This document shows, piece after piece, positions 41,838 to 48,519 of a stretch of DNA of 48,519 nt (within the stretch, counting starts at the first letter, position 1; every line of letters starts with the position of its first letter). A program made the translations under genes and the position numbers. The DNA comes from Thermoflexus sp040289485 (GTDB lineage: Bacteria; Chloroflexota; Anaerolineae; Thermoflexales; Thermoflexaceae), in the NCBI RefSeq assembly GCF_040289485.1, contig NZ_PSLG01000013.1:1-48519 (forward strand), given 5' to 3'. A model generated the notes under the pieces. That model worked only from the letters and a program-made list of their open reading frames with translations. It searched no databases and was not told the DNA's origin.

Positions 41838-43220
41838 ATGCTTCGGTTGCGGCCGGGGATGGCCTTCCATCTGATGGGCATCGGCGGCGCGGGGCTCTCC
41901 GCCCTGGCGACGGTGCTCCACGAGGGGGGATATCGGGTGAGCGGTTGCGATCGCTCCCCTTCACCGTTCGCGGAGGGGTTGATGGCGGCCGGGATCCCCG
42001 TGCACATCGGCCATGACCCGGCGCACCTGGAGGGGGTGGAGGTTGTGGTGCGTTCATCGGCGGTGCCGGCCGACCACCCCGAGGTCCGCGCCGCGGAGGC
42101 GCGGGGGCTTCCGGTGGTGAAGCGGGAGGCGGTGATCGGTGCCCTGATGGCGGGCCGTATGGGCGTCGCCGTGGCCGGCACCCACGGGAAGACCACCACC
42201 ACCGCCATGATCGCCTGGATCGCCCTGGCCGCCGGCCGCGACCCCACCTTCATCGTGGGCGGATGGATCCGCGGGCTCCAGCGGAACGCCCGGGCGGGGC
42301 AGGGAGCATTCTTCATCGTGGAGGCGGACGAATACGATCGCATGTTCCTGGGCCTGCGGCCGCGCATCGCTGTGGTGACGAACATCGAGCACGATCATCC
42401 CGACTGCTACCCCACCGCGGAGGCCTTCTTCGAGGCTTTCCAGGCCTTCGCCGAAGGGGTGCCGCGAGAGGGCACGCTGATCCTCTGCGAGGCCGATCCC
42501 GGGGCGCGACGCCTGGCCGATCGGCTCGCCGCCATGGGGCGATCGGTGGTCCGCTACGGTTGGGCGCCGCCGGCCCGCTGGTGGGCCCGACCCCTTGCCG
42601 TCGATGGCTTCGAGGTGTATCGCGAGGATCAGCGGGTGGGGACCCTGCGCCTGCCCCTCCCGGGACACCACCACGGCCTGAACGCCCTGGCCGCTCTGGC
42701 GGTGGCGGAAGCCATGGACATCCCCTGGGCGACGGCCATGGAGGCCCTGGCCTGCTTCCCGGGGACGGGGCGGCGCTTCGAGGTCAAGGGGGAGGCCGGG
42801 GGCGTCTTGGTCATCGATGATTACGCCCATCATCCGGGGGAGATCCGGGCGACGTTGCAGGCGGCCCGGGGGCGCTATCCCGGCCGGCGCCTGTGGGCGG
42901 TCTTCCAGCCTCATACCTATAGCCGGACGCGGGCCTTCCTGGAGGATTTCGCCCGCGCCCTTGCGGAGGCCGATCGCGTGCTGCTCACCCCTATCTACGC
43001 GGCCCGGGAGATCGATAGCATGGGGGTCTCCAGCCAGGACCTGCTGGCCCGCATGGGGCATCCGGGCGCCCGGTATGTGCCGGACTTTGAGACGGCGGTG
43101 GCGGTGCTGCTGGCGGAGGTCCGCCCCGGCGACGTGGTCCTGACGCTGGGGGCGGGGGATGGCTACCGCATCGGGGAGCGGTTGCTGGAAGCGCTGCGCC
43201 GTCGGGAGGGGCAGGGATGA
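41838..43220 (+). CDS. murC: UDP-N-acetylmuramate--L-alanine ligase
   Basis: This first Mur ligase adds L-Ala to UDP-MurNAc. The 460 residues have the start FHLMGIGGAGLSALA, the ATP loop GTHGKTTTT (114-122), VEADEYDRMFL, NIEHDHPDCY, the HHHGLNALAALAVAEA region, VIDDYAHHPGEI and VFQPHTYSRT. The motifs DDYAHHP and HxxSR are MurC-specific. GAGGGA precedes the ATG. It overlaps murB by 4 bases (ATGA). Confidence 0.97.
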   Translation: MLRLRPGMAFHLMGIGGAGLSALATVLHEGGYRVSGCDRSPSPFAEGLMAAGIPVHIGHDPAHLEGVEVVVRSSAVPADHPEVRAAEARGLPVVKREAVIGALMAGRMGVAVAGTHGKTTTTAMIAWIALAAGRDPTFIVGGWIRGLQRNARAGQGAFFIVEADEYDRMFLGLRPRIAVVTNIEHDHPDCYPTAEAFFEAFQAFAEGVPREGTLILCEADPGARRLADRLAAMGRSVVRYGWAPPARWWARPLAVDGFEVYREDQRVGTLRLPLPGHHHGLNALAALAVAEAMDIPWATAMEALACFPGTGRRFEVKGEAGGVLVIDDYAHHPGEIRATLQAARGRYPGRRLWAVFQPHTYSRTRAFLEDFARALAEADRVLLTPIYAAREIDSMGVSSQDLLARMGHPGARYVPDFETAVAVLLAEVRPGDVVLTLGAGDGYRIGERLLEALRRREGQG

Positions 43221-44257
43221 GCGCTTCGGGCTTCCCTGCGCTTCCGGGCGAGGCGCTGGCCCGCGCCCTCCGCCGATGGGGGCTGGACCTCCAACGGGGA
43301 GTTCCGCTGGCCCGGTTCACCACGGCCCGCATCGGGGGGCCTGCGGATGGCCTGGTGATCGTCGAGGAGGTCGAGGCCCTGGCGGATGTGGTCCGGGCGG
43401 CCTGGGCCGACGGCCTCCCGGTGACGGTGCTGGGGGGTGGCTCCAACGTGCTGATCGCCGACCGGGGGGTGCGGGGGCTGGTGGTGCTGAACCGCACCCG
43501 ACCCCTGCGTTTCGAGGCGGACGGGCGGGTCTGGGCGGCATCGGGGGTGCTTCTGCCCACCCTGGCCCGGCTGTGTGCCGAGCGGGGATGGGGCGGCCTG
43601 GAGTGGGCCATCGGGGTCCCGGGGACCGTGGGCGGGGCTGTCGTGGGGAACGCCGGCGCCCACGGCGGGGATATCGCCGGATGCCTGGAGGCCGTCACGT
43701 TGCTGTTGCCGGAGGGGGAGGTGGCCACCTGGCCGGCGGATCGGCTGGCCCTGGGTTACCGGACCAGCCGGTTGAAGACGTGGCCGACGACGCCCCGGCC
43801 GGTGGTCCTGGCGGCCTCTTTCCTCCTGCGTCCGGCGGACCCGGAGCGGCTGTGGGAGCGGATGGCAGCCTTCAGCGCCTATCGTCGGCGCACCCAGCCC
43901 GGGGGCTCCAGCCTGGGCTCGATGTTCCGGAACCCTCCTGGGTATCACGCCGGCCGCCTCATCGAGGCCGCGGGGCTCAAGGGGCTGCGGCGGGGCGGGA
44001 TCGTCGTCTCCGCCCTTCATGCGAATTTCTTCATCAACGAGGGGAACGGCACGGCGGCGGAGGTGCGCGCGCTGATGGCCGAGGTCCAGCGCCGCGTCTT
44101 CGAGCGATTCGGCGTCCTCTTGGAACCGGAGATCGAGTTGATCGGGGAGTGGGAAGATGAAGCGGAGGATCCGGGTGGGTGTCCTGTTCGGGGGGAAATC
44201 GGGGGAGCACGAGGTGAGCCTCCTCTCGGCCCAGTCGGTGATCCGGGCGCTGGATAA
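43217..44257 (+). CDS. murB: UDP-N-acetylenolpyruvoylglucosamine reductase
   Basis: This FAD enzyme makes UDP-MurNAc from the enolpyruvyl intermediate with NADPH. The 346 residues include FTTARIGGPADGLV, VLGGGSNVLIAD, GLEWAIGVPGTVGGAVVGNAGAHGG (the FAD site), the catalytic region SLGSMFRNPPGYHAG with a Ser, and HANFFINEGNGTAAEV near the end. The normal end is LLEPEIELIG. Here the frame runs on for 36 more residues, inside the start of ddl (101-base overlap). ATGA overlap with murC. Confidence 0.95.
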   Translation: MSASGFPALPGEALARALRRWGLDLQRGVPLARFTTARIGGPADGLVIVEEVEALADVVRAAWADGLPVTVLGGGSNVLIADRGVRGLVVLNRTRPLRFEADGRVWAASGVLLPTLARLCAERGWGGLEWAIGVPGTVGGAVVGNAGAHGGDIAGCLEAVTLLLPEGEVATWPADRLALGYRTSRLKTWPTTPRPVVLAASFLLRPADPERLWERMAAFSAYRRRTQPGGSSLGSMFRNPPGYHAGRLIEAAGLKGLRRGGIVVSALHANFFINEGNGTAAEVRALMAEVQRRVFERFGVLLEPEIELIGEWEDEAEDPGGCPVRGEIGGARGEPPLGPVGDPGAG

Positions 44258-45362
44258 AAGCAAATACGAAGTCGTGCCCATCGGGATCACCAAGGAGGGA
44301 CGTTGGATCACGCAGGGCGATCCGATGAAGGCGCTGACCGGAGGCCTTGTGACGATGGAGGATCTGGTGGGAAGCCCGCCGGTGGTGGAGCCGGAGCCGG
44401 CCCCGGGCCTTCCAGCGGTGGCCCCGCGCCGCGAACTCATCCCGGGGGTCCACGCCGAGGGGATCCCGGAGGTGGATGTGATCTTTCCCGTTCTCCATGG
44501 GCCGTTCGGGGAGGATGGGACGATCCAAGGGCTGCTCGAACTGGCCGGCCTCCCTTATGTGGGGGCAGGGGTGCTGGCCTCAGCGGTGGGGATGGACAAG
44601 GCGGTGATGAAGGACGTTTTCCGAGCCCACGGCCTTCCGGTGGCTCGTTACATCGTGGTGTTGCGGCGGGAATGGGAGCGGGATCCGGAAGGGGTGATGG
44701 GCCGCGTGGAGCGGGAGATCGGGTTCCCGTGCTTTGTGAAGCCGGCCCATCTGGGTTCCAGCGTCGGCGTCTCGAAAGTCAAGGACCGGGAGGACCTCCC
44801 CGCGGCCCTGGCCGAGGCCGCCCGTTATGGGCGCAAGATGCTGGTGGAGCGGGCGATACCAGCCGCCCGCGAGATCGAGGTCAGCGTGCTGGGGAACGAG
44901 GACCCCATCGCCTCGGTGCCGGGGGAGGTCATCCCGGCCGGCGAGTTCTACGACTACGCGGCGAAGTATCTGGACGATCGAACGCAGTTGGTGATCCCGG
45001 CCCCGCTGGACGAGGCGTTGTCCGAGCGGATCCGGACGCTGGCCTTGGAGGCCTTTCGGGCCATCGATGCCTGCGGGATGGCGCGGGTGGACTTCCTGCT
45101 CTCCCGGGAGACGGGCGAACTGGTGATCAACGAGATCAACACCATCCCAGGCTTCACGGCCGTCAGCATGTATCCGCGCCTGTGGGAGGCCAGCGGCCTC
45201 CCCTATTCGGCGCTGCTGGACCGCTTGATCGAACTGGCGCTGGAGCGCCATGCGGATCGCCAGCGGGATGCCATCGCCTACGAGGGGTTGACATGGCTTT
45301 CCACCGTTCGTTCCGACGGCGCGGGGCCCGGGGGCGCCGGCGAAGGGCCTTCCTCGCCGTGA
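44157..45362 (+). CDS. ddl: D-alanine--D-alanine ligase
   Basis: This ATP-grasp enzyme makes the D-Ala-D-Ala dipeptide for MurF. The 401 residues begin RVGVLFGGKSGEHEVSLLSA and include VIFPVLHGPFGEDGTIQGLLEL, GMDKAVMKDVF, CFVKPAHLGSSVGVSKVK, REIEVSVLGNED, GMARVDFLLSRE and VINEINTIPGFTAVSMYP, the complete motif set. The tail after ERHADRQR (about 30 residues) lies inside the start of ftsQ (70-base overlap). GGAG is upstream of the ATG at 44157, which lies inside murB. Confidence 0.96.
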   Translation: MKRRIRVGVLFGGKSGEHEVSLLSAQSVIRALDKSKYEVVPIGITKEGRWITQGDPMKALTGGLVTMEDLVGSPPVVEPEPAPGLPAVAPRRELIPGVHAEGIPEVDVIFPVLHGPFGEDGTIQGLLELAGLPYVGAGVLASAVGMDKAVMKDVFRAHGLPVARYIVVLRREWERDPEGVMGRVEREIGFPCFVKPAHLGSSVGVSKVKDREDLPAALAEAARYGRKMLVERAIPAAREIEVSVLGNEDPIASVPGEVIPAGEFYDYAAKYLDDRTQLVIPAPLDEALSERIRTLALEAFRAIDACGMARVDFLLSRETGELVINEINTIPGFTAVSMYPRLWEASGLPYSALLDRLIELALERHADRQRDAIAYEGLTWLSTVRSDGAGPGGAGEGPSSP

Positions 45363-46099
45363 GCCCGGCCTCCATGGCGGTGGCCGCGTGGAGCCTGCCC
45401 ACTGGAGGCTCCCGGCTCGCGGCAGGGATCCTGCTGGGGGTCTGGCTGGCGGCGGGGGCGACGCTGTTGCTGCACGATGCCTTCTACACGCGACTGGACG
45501 TGGCAGGGGCCCAACAGATCTCCCCGGAGGCCTTGGCGGAGGCCAGCGGCATCCACGGCCTGCACATCTTCTGGGTGGACCCGGAGGGGGCGGCCGCCGC
45601 TGTCCGCCGTCGTTTCCCGACGTTGCAGGAGGTCGCCGTGCGCTGCCGGTGGCCGGCCTTCTGCACGCTCTTCGTGGTGGAGGGGCGGGCGCCCTGGGAA
45701 TGGGTGAGCGGGGATCTGCGGGTGTTCTTAGACGCGGAGGGTCGGGCTGTGGCCGAGGGGCCGACGGGCGCGGAGCGCCGGCTGGAGGTCCACGGCCTGC
45801 CGCCGCTGGCCCCCGGCCAGTGGGTGGACCGCGGGCTGTGGGGGCGGATGCAGGCCCTGGCCCGCGCCTTCCCGGAGATCACCGTTTTCCGTTATGAGCC
45901 TGGGAAGGGGTTCTCGTTCCAGGATCCCCTAGGCTGGCAGGTGGATCTGGGGGAGTTCGGCTCGATGGAGGCGCGGGCCGCCGTCTGGCGGGCCTTGCGC
46001 GAGCGCCTGGCCGCCCAGGGTCAGCACCCCACCGACTTGGACCTGCGGGTCCCGGAGGCCCCCGCTGTCGGTTTCCGGAAGCCGGAGAGGACGCCATGA
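45293..46099 (+). CDS. ftsQ: cell division protein FtsQ (POTRA-domain, DivIB-like)
   Basis: The protein has 268 residues. A very basic N-terminus (RSFRRRGARGRRRR) is followed by one membrane helix (RLAAGILLGVWLAAGATLLL, about 43-62). The extracytoplasmic POTRA domain then begins RLDVAGAQQISPEALAEASG with the NLF-type HIFWVDP and continues through a beta-rich part (VVEGRAPWEW, GRAVAEGP). The Cys pair in RCRWPAFCTL is unusual for this domain. FtsQ scaffolds FtsL/B. The ATG at 45293 has GAGGGG 5 bases upstream. It overlaps ddl by 70 bases and ftsA by 4 (ATGA). Confidence 0.88.
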   Translation: MAFHRSFRRRGARGRRRRAFLAVSPASMAVAAWSLPTGGSRLAAGILLGVWLAAGATLLLHDAFYTRLDVAGAQQISPEALAEASGIHGLHIFWVDPEGAAAAVRRRFPTLQEVAVRCRWPAFCTLFVVEGRAPWEWVSGDLRVFLDAEGRAVAEGPTGAERRLEVHGLPPLAPGQWVDRGLWGRMQALARAFPEITVFRYEPGKGFSFQDPLGWQVDLGEFGSMEARAAVWRALRERLAAQGQHPTDLDLRVPEAPAVGFRKPERTP

Positions 46100-47322
46100 C
46101 CCTGGTGGCGATGGATATCGGAACCCACAAGATCTGCACCCTGGTCGGCGAGGCCGATGAGGCTGGGGTGCTCCGGATCCTGGGGGTGGGGGTGGTGCCG
46201 GCCCGGGGGATCCGACGGGGAGTGGTGGTCAACATCGCCGAGGCCACCGAGGCCATTGCCATGTCGGTGGAGAAGGCCGAGCGGACCAGCGGATATCAGA
46301 TCCGCCGGGCCATCGTGGGGATCGCCGGCCCCTACGTGGCCTCGGTCAACAGCAAGGGGACGGCCTCGGTCCTGCGGGGGGATCGGGGGATCATGCCGGC
46401 CGATGTGCAGCGGGCGGTGGAGAACGCCCGCGCCATCGCCATCCCCCATTCCCATGAGATCCTGCACGTGATCCCGCGGACCTTTGTGGTGGACGGACAG
46501 GAGGGGATCCGGGACCCCCTGGGGATGTATGGGTTCCGGCTGGAGGCCGAAGTTCACATCGTGACCGCCCAGGTGGGTCCGCTGACCAACTTGCGACGCT
46601 GCATCGAGGCGGCCCAGGTGGCGGTGGAGGAGTTCGTGCTCTCCCCCCTGGCCGCGGCGGAGGCGGTGATCACCGAGGGAGAGCGGGAGATGGGGGTCGC
46701 CCTGGTCGACATCGGGGCGGGGACGACGGATCTGGCGGTTTTTGTGGAGGGCAGCGTGGCCCACACAGCGGTGATCCCCGTGGGCGGCCAGCACATCACC
46801 AACGATCTGGCCTACGGTCTGCATGTCCCGGCCACCGTAGCGGAGGAGATCAAGATCAAATACGGCCACGCGACGGCCTCGACGATAGCGGCCGATGAGA
46901 CCATCGCCGTGCAGGGGTTCGGGGAGAACGGTCCGCTCACCTTCTCCCGTCGGGAGATGGCGGAGATTATCGAGGCTCGGGTCCAGGAGATCTTCCAACT
47001 CGTCATGAAAGATCTGCGGACCTCGGGCTACGAACGGCTGCTCCCCGCCGGCCTGGTCCTGTGCGGGGGGGCGGCGTTGTTGCCGGGCATCCGGGAGGTG
47101 GCGCGGGAGATCACCGGGTTGCCCGTTCGGTTGGGGATGCCGTGGGATCTGGGAGGGCTTGCGGATACCTTGCGCTCGCCGATGTTCGCCGCGGCGGTGG
47201 GCTTGCTCCGCTGGGGCTTGCGGGCGGACGCGGGCGCGGCCTATCCCACCCCCGGGGATTCTTGGATCGGCCGCCTGTGGCGAGCGGTGCGGACGATCTT
47301 ACGGGAGATCCTACCCGGGTGA
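46096..47322 (+). CDS. ftsA: cell division protein FtsA
   Basis: This actin-like ATPase links FtsZ filaments to the membrane. The 408 residues have the phosphate-1 strand VAMDIGTHKICTLVG, the SHS2/1C subdomain (HVIPRTFVVDGQEG), the phosphate-2 strand ALVDIGAGTTDLAVF, the GGQHITNDLAYGL region and the adenosine motif GLVLCGGAALLPGI. The C-terminal amphipathic helix IGRLWRAVRTILREI is the membrane-targeting element. ATGA overlap with ftsQ; 58 bases before ftsZ. Confidence 0.95.
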   Translation: MTLVAMDIGTHKICTLVGEADEAGVLRILGVGVVPARGIRRGVVVNIAEATEAIAMSVEKAERTSGYQIRRAIVGIAGPYVASVNSKGTASVLRGDRGIMPADVQRAVENARAIAIPHSHEILHVIPRTFVVDGQEGIRDPLGMYGFRLEAEVHIVTAQVGPLTNLRRCIEAAQVAVEEFVLSPLAAAEAVITEGEREMGVALVDIGAGTTDLAVFVEGSVAHTAVIPVGGQHITNDLAYGLHVPATVAEEIKIKYGHATASTIAADETIAVQGFGENGPLTFSRREMAEIIEARVQEIFQLVMKDLRTSGYERLLPAGLVLCGGAALLPGIREVAREITGLPVRLGMPWDLGGLADTLRSPMFAAAVGLLRWGLRADAGAAYPTPGDSWIGRLWRAVRTILREILPG

Positions 47323-47380
47323 GTCCGGGCCCTCTTCCAACGGGGGTCCGTTGATGAAATCCTGCAGGAGGAGGTGTGCG

Positions 47381-48487
47381 ATGGACGACTTCGCGACGGG
47401 ACAGACGCCGGCCAAGATCCGCGTCGTCGGGGTAGGCGGCGGGGGCAGCAACGCCGTCAACCGCATGATCGAGGAGGGGCTGCGGGGGGTGGAGTTCATC
47501 GCCGTCAACACCGATGTGCAGGCCCTCTCCCTCTCCCGGGCCGATCGCCGCATCCACATCGGGGAGAAGATCACCCGCGGGCTGGGAGCGGGGGGCAATC
47601 CGGAGATCGGTTACAAGGCAGCCGAGGAGTCGGCCGATCTGATCTACGAGGCCCTGCGCGGCTCCGACATGGTCTTCATCACGGCGGGGATGGGAGGCGG
47701 GACAGGAACCGGGGCCAGCCCGGTGATCGCACGCATCGCCCGGGAGGTGGGGGCGCTGACCATCGGGGTGGTCACCCGGCCCTTCTCCTTTGAGGGACCA
47801 CGGCGGGCCAAGGCGGCCGAGGAGGGGATCTCCCGGCTCCGGGAGGCTGTCGATACGTTGATCGTGATCCCCAACGACCGCCTGTTGGAGATCACCGACA
47901 AAAAGGTCCCCCTCCTCCAGGCCTTCCGGATGGCCGATGAGGTGCTTCGCCAGGGCATCCAGGGGATCAGCGAGTTGATCACGGTGCCCGGTCTGATCAA
48001 CCTGGACTTCGCCGATGTGCGCACGATCATGGCCGAGGGCGGGGCCGCGCTGATGGCCATCGGGGAGGCGGCCGGGGAGAACCGGGCGGTCGAGGCGGCC
48101 CAGCAGGCCATCTCCAGCCGCCTGCTGGAGGTGACCATCGATGGGGCCCGCGGCATCCTCTTCAACGTCACCGGCGGCCCCGATCTCACCCTGCACGAGG
48201 TCAACCAGGCGGCGGAGATCATCCGTCAGGCGGCCCACCCTGAGGCCAACATCATCTTCGGGGCGGTGATCGACGAGGCCATGAAGGACCGGGTTCGGAT
48301 CACGGTCATCGCCACCGGGTTCGAGCGGCCGCCGGTGGTCGGGCGTCGTCCCGCTCAGACGGCGGCTCCCGCCCGGCCGGAGGTCGGGGCCGCGCGCCCG
48401 GAGGAGGCCCGCCGCCCGGGGGGTGTGGACCGCAGTTTCAACGAGGGCGATCTCGACATCCCGGCCTTCCTGCGCCGCCGGGGTTGA
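47381..48487 (+). CDS. ftsZ: cell division protein FtsZ
   Basis: This tubulin-like GTPase forms the division ring. The 368 residues begin with the nucleotide-binding VVGVGGGGSNAVNRM. The tubulin signature GGGTGTG is at 105-111, followed by VVTRPFSFEG. The synergy loop that completes the neighbour's GTPase site is DFADVRTIM. A short linker leads to the conserved C-terminal tail LDIPAFLRRR, which binds FtsA and other partners. AGGAGGAGG precedes the ATG at 47381; an upstream in-frame ATG at 47354 is not family-like. Confidence 0.98.
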   Translation: MDDFATGQTPAKIRVVGVGGGGSNAVNRMIEEGLRGVEFIAVNTDVQALSLSRADRRIHIGEKITRGLGAGGNPEIGYKAAEESADLIYEALRGSDMVFITAGMGGGTGTGASPVIARIAREVGALTIGVVTRPFSFEGPRRAKAAEEGISRLREAVDTLIVIPNDRLLEITDKKVPLLQAFRMADEVLRQGIQGISELITVPGLINLDFADVRTIMAEGGAALMAIGEAAGENRAVEAAQQAISSRLLEVTIDGARGILFNVTGGPDLTLHEVNQAAEIIRQAAHPEANIIFGAVIDEAMKDRVRITVIATGFERPPVVGRRPAQTAAPARPEVGAARPEEARRPGGVDRSFNEGDLDIPAFLRRRG

Positions 48488-48512
48488 CAACAGCTGACAT
48501 TTTTATTATCAG
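48484..48512 (+). promoter_or_regulatory. promoter-like sequence overlapping the ftsZ stop
   Basis: A perfect TTGACA (48484-48489) covers the last ftsZ codons, including the TGA stop. Seventeen bases on is TATCAG (48507-48512); a TATTAT at 48504 is nearer to consensus but too close. The stretch is strikingly AT-rich for this genome. The target gene would lie beyond the window. Confidence 0.45.
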
Positions 48513-48513
48513 C
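48493..48513. repeat. inverted repeat after ftsZ
   Basis: GCTGA (48493-48497) and TCAGC (48509-48513) flank an AT-rich 11-base centre that lies within the promoter-like region. It could be an operator or a small hairpin; there is too little flanking sequence to decide. Confidence 0.35.
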
Positions 48514-48519
48514 CATTTC

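Overview
The window is very GC-rich, gene-dense bacterial DNA with short intergenic gaps; no gene-free stretch reaches 300 bases. Gene content and protein style suggest a thermophilic member of the Chloroflexota, perhaps close to Thermoflexus. The clues are a tungsten-type aldehyde:ferredoxin oxidoreductase, Pro/Thr linkers, a monoderm-type surface-glycan and sortase set, a PIN/TRAM protein beside cysS, and a mraZ-to-ftsZ cluster of high-GC type. This is inference; no rRNA or tRNA gene was seen that would settle it.

Region 1 (about 1-8172). A minus-strand operon starts from a good sigma-70-like promoter at 8124-8152. It encodes a LivFGHMK-type ABC importer with an acyl-CoA ligase and a crotonase-fold protein lodged inside it, and ends near a tiny lipoprotein-like ORF at the left edge. 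The importer's livG gene carries an in-frame amber codon exactly in the ABC signature. The embedded ligase suggests that the cargo is a carboxylic acid that is activated to a CoA thioester, rather than (or besides) branched-chain amino acids.

Region 2 (8146-11871). Divergent plus-strand genes encode a dolichyl-phosphate-glucosyltransferase-like GT2 enzyme, an aldehyde:ferredoxin oxidoreductase and an extended SDR. The promoters of regions 1 and 2 share overlapping -35 hexamers.

Region 3 (11917-31371). A long run of minus-strand genes starts at a promoter at 31343-31371. In transcription order it holds a zinc MDR dehydrogenase, pgeF, a membrane metallophosphoesterase, two small membrane proteins, an SPFH-like gene remnant, uvrB, a diacylglycerol-kinase-family lipid kinase, prmC, rpiB, a GT4 glycosyltransferase, a multi-pass membrane protein, a methyltransferase, an FAD oxidoreductase, a sortase, a GT2 enzyme, a polyprenyl glycosylphosphotransferase, another methyltransferase, a PIN/TRAM protein and cysS. 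Surface-glycan assembly and protein anchoring are interleaved with housekeeping genes, probably as several transcription units.

Region 4 (31445-48519). This is a classical division and cell-wall (dcw) cluster on the plus strand: mraZ, rsmH, ftsL-like, ftsI, murF, mraY, murD, ftsW, murG, a CvpA-like gene, murC, murB, ddl, ftsQ, ftsA, ftsZ. It starts from one promoter followed by three TGGxG boxes at 10-base spacing, a textbook MraZ operator. murE is missing from its usual place between ftsI and murF, and a CvpA-like gene sits between murG and murC. Many junctions are 4-base ATGA overlaps and three overlaps are unusually long (70-101 bases), so the cluster is probably translationally coupled. 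A promoter-like sequence overlaps the ftsZ stop and points out of the window.

I did not find a convincing new multi-gene system. The best leads are the interrupted livG, the shared -35 divergent promoter, the ligase/crotonase-bearing Liv operon with a crotonase lacking both catalytic glutamates, the phosphoesterase lacking its GNH motif, and the murE-less, heavily overlapping dcw cluster.
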